In this document: positions 36,400-45,475 of the stretch, one piece after another
How positions within the stretch are numbered: the first letter of the stretch is position 1
How the letters are laid out: every line of letters begins with the position of its first letter
Assembly: GCF_004122145.1 (NCBI RefSeq)
Contig: NZ_SBKQ01000001.1
Location: 1 to 64,000, forward strand
DNA: 64,000 nucleotides
Origin: Flavobacterium piscinae
GTDB lineage: Bacteria; Bacteroidota; Bacteroidia; Flavobacteriales; Flavobacteriaceae
Direction: 5' to 3'
Made by a program: the position numbers and the translations under genes
Notes under the pieces: generated by a model
Databases searched by the model: none
Told to the model about the DNA's origin: nothing
Seen by the model: the letters and a program-made list of their open reading frames with translations, nothing else

Positions 36400-39300
36400 A
36401 TGAAAAAGAGAATACTTTTATTGGTGCTTTTTATAAGTGCTTTTTCGTGGGGGCAAGTACAATTGAGTGAGGGAACACCAACACAAACAATTGATTTTTC
36501 TTCCACAGTCACAGGTGTATCGAACGGGGCATTCACCGGAACAGGTTTTCAAGCCACACCAACTGCCGGACAATTGGATTCGGATGCGTGGGCGGTAACA
36601 GGTTTGAGTGATGGAGCTTTAGCTTTCGGAGTAACTAGAATTACTGGAGATTATGCAAGAGGAGCGGTTAATAGTCAACAGTCAACCGGAGGAATTTACG
36701 CCCATACAGGAGCACCTAATAGTGTGGCAAATCCTTGCTTAATGTTTCAGCCTTCTGGTAGTGACTTTTCACCAGGAACAATAACGCTTCGAATCCAAAA
36801 TAACGGGGTTGGATTCATCAATCAAATTGTTGCATCCTATAATATTTTTTATAGAAATGACCAAGCTTCTTCAAACACGTTGAATTTTTCATATTCTACT
36901 GATGATACTTCGTATATTGCAGTGGGGGCATTGGATTTTGCAACTCCAGTAGCCGCAAGTGGTACAACTTGGCTACAAGAAGGATCAACTCCTTCCAGGT
37001 CAACAACGATTACAGGGTTGTCCATTGCTCCTAGCGATTATTTTTACATTCGTTGGAATAGTGATGATGTTGTGGGCGGAACAAGAGATGAGCTTGGCTT
37101 AGATGATATTTCTGTAACAGCATCATTTGGTCCACCAAGTGCACCGGTTATCACGAGTGATTTAACGGCGTCGGGTTTTGTAGGGGTGCCTTATACTTAT
37201 TCAATTTTGGCCACAAACAGCCCAACTTCTTATAACGCAACCGGTTTGCCGGCAGGGTTTTCAATTAATACGAGCACGGGTGTTATTACCGGAACACCAG
37301 GAGCTACAGGTACTTTTTTAATAACGATTACCGCTACCAATGCCGGAGGTTTTGATGAGCAAACCTTAATTTTAACCATCACCAATCCCGGTCCGGAAAT
37401 TAATATACGGGGTGCCACCGGAGGGACAAATAATATCATCAATGGCAATACCATTCCGAATGCGTTCAACAATACGTTGTTTGCAAGCATAGCGGTGGGT
37501 GCCAACCAAGACAAAGATTACCGTATTGAGAATTTAGGAATTTCAAACCTTACTTTAACGGGGGTGCCAAGGGTTCAAATCTCAGGGACACATGCGGCTG
37601 ATTTTACGGTGTTTACACAACCTATAGCAACAATTACTTCCGGTAACAACAGTGTGTTTGTCATTCGTTTTTCACCTTCAGCGGGTGGTGTGCGAAACGC
37701 TACGGTTACGATTATCAATAACGATTCCGACGAAGCACCCTATACGTTTGCCATACAAGGAGGCGGTTTAGCTCCGGATATTAATATTGTTGGGAATGGA
37801 AATCAAGTAGTATCAGGTAGTACAATTCCGGATTTGAATAACCATACCAATTTTGGTAATGCAAATGTGACTGCAGGCACAAAACTTCGTAGCTTTTTTA
37901 TCATCAATTTGGGAGGGGATATTTTGGATATTACCGGTGTAACCATCTCGGGAACAAACGCGGCGGATTTTACAATAACCGGTATGCCTTCTGCAACGGT
38001 AGGTTTAAATAACAGTACTACGTTAGAGATTACTTTTGACCCTTCTGCATTAGGTCTACGGGAAGCTTTGGTTACTATTACGAACAATGTGCCCGGGAAA
38101 AGTCCATATACTTTTGCTATTTCAGGGGTTGGAATAGATTTTGACGAATGTGTGATTGGAGGTTCGTCAATATTTAAAACCCAAACTTTTGAAGGAGCTG
38201 TGGGAACAAACGTTTTAGGCTATACAGTGGCAACAGCGTTAGGGGCTAATCCACCGGTGATTACCGGAGGTACAGCATTTGGCGGTAGCAGAACGGTTGT
38301 TTCAAATAAATTTTTGAACAACAATAGCTTACAAGTAACAGGTCCTTATCCAAGTACATTTGATCCGAAGGCAAAAGTTATTGTGACATTTGATGTTGTA
38401 GATACTTCGATTTATCAAGATGTGTCTTTCAATGTTAATATAGGAGCTTATTCTACCAATGGAACACAAGGACTTGATGTGTCGGATTGGGTTACCATAT
38501 TTATCAGTGGAGATGGTGGGCTTACTTGGTCGAGAGAAGCTATTGTAAAAGGAAACAGTAATGCTATTTGGAATGTTTTTGGCGGCGGAACAACATTTAC
38601 AAATCCTTTTAAAGGATTAGACATTCCTTATGAAATACAACCCACAGCTAGTTCAGTTGGAAACGGAACAAGGTTGTTAACTTTAACGAATTTACCACAA
38701 GTCGCACAACTGCAAGTAAAAATTGAATTAGATGTTGACCGTAATGATGAGATATGGGTCATTGACAATGTGCAATTAAGAGGAAGATTACCGGTTCCTA
38801 AAACATGGAATGGTGTTGCGTGGAGTGGCGACGGATTACCTCCAACCTCTGTAGAGAAAGCCATATTTGCAGGTAATTATAATACTAGCACTCATGGTAA
38901 CGTCACTGCCTGTGAATGTCAAATAAATTCGCCAAGAATAGTCACAATTACCGATGGAAATTATATACAATCCGCCGGAAGAATTGTCAATAATGGAACA
39001 TTAAATGTACAAAACAATGGAAGTTTAGTGCAATTAGATGATTATGCTGTAAACACCGGGAATATAAATTTAACCAGAACCGCTAATATTCGTCGGTTGG
39101 ATTATGTTTACTGGTCGTCGCCAGTGGCTTCTTTTCCAGTGCTAAATATTTCTACAGGGACACCGGCATCCAATGTGTTCAAGTGGTTGCCAACTATTGC
39201 AGGAAATTTTGGAAACTGGACAACGACCAATGAAATTATGGAACGAGGAAAAGGATATATTGTTCGCGGACCTTCTTCTTTTACGAATACCATACAACCT

Positions 39301-40467
39301 TTCAATGCTGCTTTTGTGGGAGTGCCGAATAATGGTATTTTCACCCCAACCATCGAACGAGGAGGGTATACCGGAGGAGGTTATCCGAGTCCAACCAACC
39401 CGGCGATAACCGTTACGGCTAACGATGATAATTTTAATTTACTTGGAAATCCCTATCCATCTGCAATAAGAGCGTTAGATTTTTTAACTGAAAATACAAA
39501 TATTGAAGGTTCGGTTCGCATTTGGACCCATGGATTGTTGCCGGATGTTGCTTTTAACGATCCTTTTTACAATAATTTCGGATACAATTATAGTCCGAAT
39601 GATTACATTGTACACAACGGAACAGGAACAGTCAGTGGTCCGTTAGGATTTAATGGTTTTATTGCATCAGGCCAAGGATTTTTTGTGTTGATGAATGACG
39701 GTGCAGCTGCGACAGAAACAGTGACCTTTAAAAATTCGATGCGTAATGTAACACATGCAAATAATCAGTTCTTCAGACAATCTAATGCACTGCAAGGAGA
39801 AGAAGATTTCAAAATTTGGTTAGATTTTATACCGCAAAATGGCAATCCGGTTCGAACATTAGTGGGTTATGTGGACGGTGCAACTTATGAAAATGACAGG
39901 TTGTTTGACGCTTCTACTAAAGTACATGGATCTTCTAAAATGTATTCATTGATAGATAATAAACCATTTATCATTCAAGGAAGAGCATTACCATTTGATG
40001 AAAATGATCGAGTGCCAATGGGTTACAACGCCACAGCAGCCGGTAGATTTACGGTAGCAATTGCTGATGTTGAAGGGTTGGGAGATAAAAAAGTGTTTTT
40101 GGCAGACAAACTGTTAAACATTATTCATGATTTAACGGAAAACCCTTATGAATTTGATTCAGAAAGCGGTGTTTTTGATGTTCGTTTTGAATTACGATTT
40201 GTCAATGAAATTTTATCCAATCCGGATTTTGATACAATAACTTCTAGTGTTATTGCCTATGGTTCTGAAGGGCAGCTCAATATTAAATCTACCTTGCAAA
40301 AAATTACAGAAGTTTCTGTTTATGATACTTTGGGTAGATTGATCCATACGCAAAAAGGTCAACCTGTAAATGAGTTTGAATCGAACGTCAATTTTACAAA
40401 ACAAACAGTTATTGTTCAGATAAAATTAGAAAACGGTCAAGTGGTCACTAAGAAATTGATAATATAA
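36400..40467 (+). CDS. Secreted choice-of-anchor D / putative Ig domain protein, T9SS type C
   Basis: 1355 residues. Signal peptide 1-19 (ending SWGQ). Residues about 20-245 are a beta-sandwich region. A putative-Ig (He_PIG-like) domain spans about 247-330 with LPAGFSINTSTGVITGTPG. Two tandem choice-of-anchor D domains follow (about 331-450 and 455-575), each starting with PxINI and ending with APYTFAIQG or SPYTFAISG. A carbohydrate-binding-like region (about 580-800) precedes a block of about 550 residues shared with the protein at 40641-45299. The last about 70 residues (VYDTLGRLIHTQKG ... NGQVVTKKLII) are a T9SS type C sorting domain. No catalytic motif was seen; it is probably a surface or released structural/adhesive protein. 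Confidence 0.88.
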   Translation: MKKRILLLVLFISAFSWGQVQLSEGTPTQTIDFSSTVTGVSNGAFTGTGFQATPTAGQLDSDAWAVTGLSDGALAFGVTRITGDYARGAVNSQQSTGGIYAHTGAPNSVANPCLMFQPSGSDFSPGTITLRIQNNGVGFINQIVASYNIFYRNDQASSNTLNFSYSTDDTSYIAVGALDFATPVAASGTTWLQEGSTPSRSTTITGLSIAPSDYFYIRWNSDDVVGGTRDELGLDDISVTASFGPPSAPVITSDLTASGFVGVPYTYSILATNSPTSYNATGLPAGFSINTSTGVITGTPGATGTFLITITATNAGGFDEQTLILTITNPGPEINIRGATGGTNNIINGNTIPNAFNNTLFASIAVGANQDKDYRIENLGISNLTLTGVPRVQISGTHAADFTVFTQPIATITSGNNSVFVIRFSPSAGGVRNATVTIINNDSDEAPYTFAIQGGGLAPDINIVGNGNQVVSGSTIPDLNNHTNFGNANVTAGTKLRSFFIINLGGDILDITGVTISGTNAADFTITGMPSATVGLNNSTTLEITFDPSALGLREALVTITNNVPGKSPYTFAISGVGIDFDECVIGGSSIFKTQTFEGAVGTNVLGYTVATALGANPPVITGGTAFGGSRTVVSNKFLNNNSLQVTGPYPSTFDPKAKVIVTFDVVDTSIYQDVSFNVNIGAYSTNGTQGLDVSDWVTIFISGDGGLTWSREAIVKGNSNAIWNVFGGGTTFTNPFKGLDIPYEIQPTASSVGNGTRLLTLTNLPQVAQLQVKIELDVDRNDEIWVIDNVQLRGRLPVPKTWNGVAWSGDGLPPTSVEKAIFAGNYNTSTHGNVTACECQINSPRIVTITDGNYIQSAGRIVNNGTLNVQNNGSLVQLDDYAVNTGNINLTRTANIRRLDYVYWSSPVASFPVLNISTGTPASNVFKWLPTIAGNFGNWTTTNEIMERGKGYIVRGPSSFTNTIQPFNAAFVGVPNNGIFTPTIERGGYTGGGYPSPTNPAITVTANDDNFNLLGNPYPSAIRALDFLTENTNIEGSVRIWTHGLLPDVAFNDPFYNNFGYNYSPNDYIVHNGTGTVSGPLGFNGFIASGQGFFVLMNDGAAATETVTFKNSMRNVTHANNQFFRQSNALQGEEDFKIWLDFIPQNGNPVRTLVGYVDGATYENDRLFDASTKVHGSSKMYSLIDNKPFIIQGRALPFDENDRVPMGYNATAAGRFTVAIADVEGLGDKKVFLADKLLNIIHDLTENPYEFDSESGVFDVRFELRFVNEILSNPDFDTITSSVIAYGSEGQLNIKSTLQKITEVSVYDTLGRLIHTQKGQPVNEFESNVNFTKQTVIVQIKLENGQVVTKKLII

Positions 40468-40490
40468 TCTAAAGAGAAAATAAATTAAGA

Positions 40491-40523
40491 AATCCCTTCC
40501 ATTTTTTGGTTGGGATTTTTTAT
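40491..40523 (+). terminator. Probable Rho-independent terminator
   Basis: AATCCC..CC / GG..GGGATT stem with a T-rich loop, then TTTTTATTT. Confidence 0.65.
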
Positions 40524-40640
40524 TTGGCAGTGTATTTCATCGAATATTTAACAAAACAGGGTTGATTTTGTTAAATTTAATTGATGTTTTAAGTTTTTTT
40601 TATCATTTTTGAAAAACTAATTTCCAAAAAACACAATAGA

Positions 40641-43600
40641 ATGCCTAATTTGAAACAAATCCTACTCTTTTTAGTAGTAGTTGTTTTTTCTTTTGAAACA
40701 ACTGCTCAACGCCAAAACCCATGGCAAATTGAAAACAAACAAACGCCGGAATCGCTCTCAAAAGTAAATAGAAGCAGTACTCCAAGAACTTACAAAATTT
40801 TTTCACTGGATCTACAAGAATTTAAACAACAATTGACGGGAGCACCTGTCAGAGGTCATTTTAGCGGTAGATCGAACCATGAAATTCTTTTACCTAATGC
40901 GGAAGGTGTTGTGGAACGATATCACGTAATGGAAACGCCAATTATGGAAAAAGAATTGGCGGATAAATTCCCTATGATTAAATCCTATGCCGCTCAAGGA
41001 GTTGATGACCCAACAGCAGTTGCTCGTTTTTCAGTTACTCAATTTGGATTGCATAGTATGACTTTTTCATCCAAAACCAGTACAACTTTTATTGATCCAT
41101 ATACTGAAAACCAAGTGTTTTATATTGTCTACAAAAAGTCAGATTTGGTTGCTAATGAATCCAATTTTGAATGTTTAACCGACGAAGGGATTTCTTTACC
41201 TTCAACTGAATTAGACAGAAACGCTTTTGAACACGATATTTTTAATACAGACGATAATACCTTACGAACGTATCGTTTAGCTCAGTCGTGTACAGCTGAA
41301 TATGGAAATATTTTTGCAGGAACAGGGACTTTGGCCCAGCAAAAAGCAAATATTCAAGCACAAATGGCTATCACAATGACACGTGTAAACGGGGTTTATG
41401 AAATAGATTTAGGCATAACAATGATTTTTGTAGCAAACAATGATGCCGTAATTTATTTAGGAGCTACAAATTCCGACCCTTGGGGCAATGAGTGGAATAC
41501 AACCACGGCTCAAACATTAGACAGTGTAATTGGGGTTAATAATTACGATATTGGACATAATTTTAACACAACAGGAGGCGGAAACGCCGGTTGTATTGGA
41601 TGTGTTTGTAGAGCTGTTTCTCAGTCAGGAACGCACAAAGGAAGAGGTTATACCGGAAGAGCAAATCCAACCGGAGATGCTTTTGATATTGATTATGTGG
41701 CCCACGAAATGGGTCATCAATTTGGGGGGTACCATACCCAAAGTAATTCTAGTTGTCGTTCCGGAAGTGGGCAAACAGAAGTTGAACCCGGAAGTGCCTC
41801 AACCATCATGGGATATGCCGGAATTTGCTCTGCCAATGTACAATCAAATAGTGATGCCTATTTTGCTTATGTAAATATCCGTGATATTATGGCATATGTT
41901 AAATCTGCAAACGGAAGTTGTTCGGTAAATACACCAATAGCGAATCAAACACCGGTGGTTACTGCCGGTTTGGATTATACTATTCCAAGAAGTACTGCTT
42001 TTGTATTAACTGCAGAAGCTTCAGACCCCGATGATGATACATTATTATATACTTGGGAACAACGTGACCCTGAAAACCCGTCTTCAAATGCTGCACCAAC
42101 TGCAACAAGAGCTGTTGGGCCAATGTTTCGCTCTATAACAGGAACCACTTCACCCGAAAGGTATTTTCCTGCTATGGCAACTATCTTAACAGGAGCTACC
42201 TCAAATACGTGGGAAGTAGTTCCTTCCGTATCCAGAACTATGAATTTTTCAGTAGTTGTCAGAGATAATGTGGCAGGAAACGGTCAGACAAATTCAGATT
42301 TAATGTTGGTCACAGTGAATGCCGCTGCCGGACCGTTCTTAGTGAGTTCACCCAACACCAATGTTTCATGGTTAGCAGGAAGTAATCAAAATATCACTTG
42401 GGATGTTGCCGGAACAACGGCTAACGGAGTTAATTCTCCATATGTTGATATATTCTTATCCACTAACGGTGGAAACAGTTTCCCTGTTTTATTAGCCAGT
42501 AAAGTTCCAAACGATGGAGCAGAAACGGTGACCATACCCAATACTACAGGAAACCAAAACCGAATCATGGTAAGAGGACATAATCATATCTTTTTAGATG
42601 TTTCTAATACCAATTTTACTGTTTCTACAACAACACCAACTTTTGCGTTGGCGTTTAATGGACAAGCCGATGGTCAAAACAAGGCCGTTTGTCAAGGACA
42701 ATCAGCTGTTTTTGATATTGATTATTCAACTATTGGAGGTTTCTCTGGAACGACAACACTTTCTGTAAGTGGAAATCCTGCCGGAACTTCGGTAAGTTTT
42801 TCGCAGCCGACCATATCATCAACAGGAACAGTTCAGTTGAGTTTAACAGATACAGATACTGCTATTCCCGGCATTTATCAAATGATAATTACCGGAACAT
42901 CCGGTTCAATTACTAAAACAGTCAATTTATATGTTGAGGTTTTAAATTCAGCTTTTCAAGTTGTTTCGCCGGTTAATCCGTTGGATTTAGCAACCGGAGT
43001 TTCGAATAATTCAGTAACAATAGAATGGGTGGCTGATCCGAGTGCCACCAATTATGATTTTGAATTGGCCAGTGATGTAGATTTTACAACGGTGTTAGTG
43101 AGTCAAAACGTTACGACAAATCAATATACTGCCACCAATTTAGATCAAAACACCAATTATTTTTGGCGAGTATTACCAAAAAATAACGGTTGTCAAGGGG
43201 AAATGAGTGCAGTATTCAGATTTACAACAGGAAGTGGGATTTCTTGTGATCCAATAGTTAATTCAACTAATGTTCCTTTAGCGATTTCGGCATCAGGTAC
43301 ACCAACAATCAATTCAACCTTATCAATACCAACGAACCAAAACCAAAGCATTGATAAAATTACGGTTTCGTTAAATATTACCCATACATGGATGGCTGAT
43401 TTAACGGTGACTTTAATCAGTCCACTTGGGACACAAGTGCAATTATTTTCAGGTCAATGTAACAATCGGGATAATGCCGTTGCGACGTTTGATGATGAAG
43501 GGATAACATTAACTTGTCAAACCACAACACCTACGATAACCGGAACGTTAATTCCTGCCCAACCACTTTCTACTTTAATTGGTGAAAATTCAGAGGGAAC

Positions 43601-45299
43601 ATGGACATTAAGGATTTTTGATGCATTTAATCAAGATGGCGGAACCTTAAATTCTTGGGGAATTACCATTTGTACAACTGATGATACACCTCTGAGTTGT
43701 GGTGATATTACTTCGGTTTGGAACGGTACAACATGGAGCAATGGTTATCCGGTTAACAATGTAGCTGCGGTCATCAATGATGATTTTGTAATTTCGAACA
43801 ATCTTGAGTGTTGTTCCTTTACGATAAATAACTCGGCTCAAGTAGTCGTGGAATCGGGTAATAATTTAATTGTAGAAAATGAAGTGACCATTGCAGGAAC
43901 AGCCTCTTTTACTCTTGAAAACAATGCAAATTTGATTCAGATAAATGATGTGGCAAATTCAGGAATCATTAATCAATTTAGAAATAGTAATTCTTTAATG
44001 CGATTGGATTATGCCATGTGGTCATCACCGGTAACCGGATCGCAAAGTTTGAAGGATTTTTCACCTTTAACGTTGAATAACAGATTTTATACGTATAATT
44101 CAACAAACAATATTTATTCCAGTGTCTCTAATCCTTTAAACACAATTTTTAATGAAGGAGTTGGCTATTTAATCCGAATGCCTGACAATCATCCGACTTC
44201 TCCAACAATTTGGACAGGAGAATTTATTGGTGTTCCAAAAAATGGAGACATAGCTGTTGATTTATCATACATTAGTAATTCACAAAAGTACAATGCTATC
44301 GGAAACCCTTATCCATCAACCATTAGTGCAGAAGCATTTTTGCTGTCGAATGTTGCCGACATCGAAGGGACAATTTATTTTTGGAGAAAGACAAACAATG
44401 CATCCGGAACAGCTTATGCTACCTATACTTTAGGCGGAGCTACTTCTACATCTCCTACCAGTCCGGTGCCAAACGGAACCATACAAGTCGGCCAAGGTTT
44501 TATTGTAGCGGCTCAAAATGTAGTAAATCCTACAGCACGATTTTCCAATGATTTAAGAGTGGATAACAATAGCAATCAAATTTTCCGATCCAACTTCGGA
44601 TTGCCTTATGCAGTACAAACCGAAATGGAACGTCACCGAATTTGGTTAAACCTTACAAATGACGCAGGTTTCTTTAGTCAAATGATGGTAGGCTATTTGA
44701 GTGATGCAACGAATGATGTAGATCAACTAATCGACGGGAAATATATTGGCGACAGCGATACGGCTTTGTCATCTTCCCTGAATAATGAAGAATATGTCAT
44801 CCAAGGAAAAGCATTGCCTTTTGAAGTTTCAGACGTAGTTCCGTTAGTTTTCAAAACCAATACACCAGGAAATTTTGCTATTTCCCTTGCTGCTGTTGAT
44901 GGATTGTTTGAAGGAGACCAACCCATTTACTTGAGGGATAATCTAGCGGGAATTGTGCATGAATTGACTGATACAAACTATGTTTTTAACACAGAATCAG
45001 GTGTTTTTAAAGAGCGATTTGAAATAGTTTTTGAAGATGTTACTTTAGGAGTAGATAATCCGCAGTTGTCCAACTCACTTGTGATAGCAACCGGAAATCA
45101 ACAAATTGAACTACAATCTATTTCTGAATTGATTCAAAAAATTCAAATTTTTGATGTTTTAGGAAGAAGATTGTATCAACTGGATGCGATTCAAAACCAA
45201 TCTTTTGTTGTTCCCGGATTACTTCCTCAAAATCAAGCTCTTTTTGTAAAAGTTGAGATGAATAATGGTCAAACAATCACCAAGAAGATTATTTTTTAA
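40641..45299 (+). CDS. Secreted reprolysin-like metallopeptidase with P domain, T9SS type C
   Basis: 1552 residues. Signal peptide 1-22 (ending TTAQ). Propeptide-like region to about 210; catalytic domain with H355-E356-MGH359-QFGGYH365 and Met-turn STIMGYAG. PKD-like and FN3-like beta domains follow (to about 860), then a proprotein-convertase P domain (about 864-1015, ITHTWMADLTVTLISP). Residues about 1020-1480 match the C-terminal block of the protein at 36400-40467 (WNGTTWSNGYP, RLDYAMWSSPV, NAIGNPYPS). The end is a type C sorting domain (about 1480-1552, IFDVLGRRLYQLD and NGQTITKKIIF). The first about 1015 residues closely parallel the protein at 57357-60635, which carries a type A tag instead. 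Confidence 0.92.
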   Translation: MPNLKQILLFLVVVVFSFETTAQRQNPWQIENKQTPESLSKVNRSSTPRTYKIFSLDLQEFKQQLTGAPVRGHFSGRSNHEILLPNAEGVVERYHVMETPIMEKELADKFPMIKSYAAQGVDDPTAVARFSVTQFGLHSMTFSSKTSTTFIDPYTENQVFYIVYKKSDLVANESNFECLTDEGISLPSTELDRNAFEHDIFNTDDNTLRTYRLAQSCTAEYGNIFAGTGTLAQQKANIQAQMAITMTRVNGVYEIDLGITMIFVANNDAVIYLGATNSDPWGNEWNTTTAQTLDSVIGVNNYDIGHNFNTTGGGNAGCIGCVCRAVSQSGTHKGRGYTGRANPTGDAFDIDYVAHEMGHQFGGYHTQSNSSCRSGSGQTEVEPGSASTIMGYAGICSANVQSNSDAYFAYVNIRDIMAYVKSANGSCSVNTPIANQTPVVTAGLDYTIPRSTAFVLTAEASDPDDDTLLYTWEQRDPENPSSNAAPTATRAVGPMFRSITGTTSPERYFPAMATILTGATSNTWEVVPSVSRTMNFSVVVRDNVAGNGQTNSDLMLVTVNAAAGPFLVSSPNTNVSWLAGSNQNITWDVAGTTANGVNSPYVDIFLSTNGGNSFPVLLASKVPNDGAETVTIPNTTGNQNRIMVRGHNHIFLDVSNTNFTVSTTTPTFALAFNGQADGQNKAVCQGQSAVFDIDYSTIGGFSGTTTLSVSGNPAGTSVSFSQPTISSTGTVQLSLTDTDTAIPGIYQMIITGTSGSITKTVNLYVEVLNSAFQVVSPVNPLDLATGVSNNSVTIEWVADPSATNYDFELASDVDFTTVLVSQNVTTNQYTATNLDQNTNYFWRVLPKNNGCQGEMSAVFRFTTGSGISCDPIVNSTNVPLAISASGTPTINSTLSIPTNQNQSIDKITVSLNITHTWMADLTVTLISPLGTQVQLFSGQCNNRDNAVATFDDEGITLTCQTTTPTITGTLIPAQPLSTLIGENSEGTWTLRIFDAFNQDGGTLNSWGITICTTDDTPLSCGDITSVWNGTTWSNGYPVNNVAAVINDDFVISNNLECCSFTINNSAQVVVESGNNLIVENEVTIAGTASFTLENNANLIQINDVANSGIINQFRNSNSLMRLDYAMWSSPVTGSQSLKDFSPLTLNNRFYTYNSTNNIYSSVSNPLNTIFNEGVGYLIRMPDNHPTSPTIWTGEFIGVPKNGDIAVDLSYISNSQKYNAIGNPYPSTISAEAFLLSNVADIEGTIYFWRKTNNASGTAYATYTLGGATSTSPTSPVPNGTIQVGQGFIVAAQNVVNPTARFSNDLRVDNNSNQIFRSNFGLPYAVQTEMERHRIWLNLTNDAGFFSQMMVGYLSDATNDVDQLIDGKYIGDSDTALSSSLNNEEYVIQGKALPFEVSDVVPLVFKTNTPGNFAISLAAVDGLFEGDQPIYLRDNLAGIVHELTDTNYVFNTESGVFKERFEIVFEDVTLGVDNPQLSNSLVIATGNQQIELQSISELIQKIQIFDVLGRRLYQLDAIQNQSFVVPGLLPQNQALFVKVEMNNGQTITKKIIF

Positions 45300-45323
45300 C
45301 TCGCTTTCAACCTAAAAATAATG

Positions 45324-45350
45324 AACCGGGCAAATTTGCTCGGTTTTTTT
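45324..45350 (+). terminator. Rho-independent terminator
   Basis: AACCGGGCAAATTTGCTCGGTT hairpin (one mismatch) is followed by TTTTT; written here as one stem, arms AACCGGGCAAA and TTTGCTCGGTT. Confidence 0.8.
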
Positions 45351-45438
45351 GTTTAAAAAAACAAAATTGTTCGTAACTGATTTACCGAATGTTAACATAT
45401 TAATAACTTAAATAGATGGTCATTTTTTTCTTTATGTG

Positions 45439-45446
45439 TAAATTTG
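45439..45446 (+). promoter_or_regulatory. -7 promoter element TAAATTTG
   Basis: An exact TAnnTTTG match 29 bases before the ATG at 45476. Confidence 0.5.
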
Positions 45447-45475
45447 TAATTGTCAAAAATTAATAAACTATTTAA

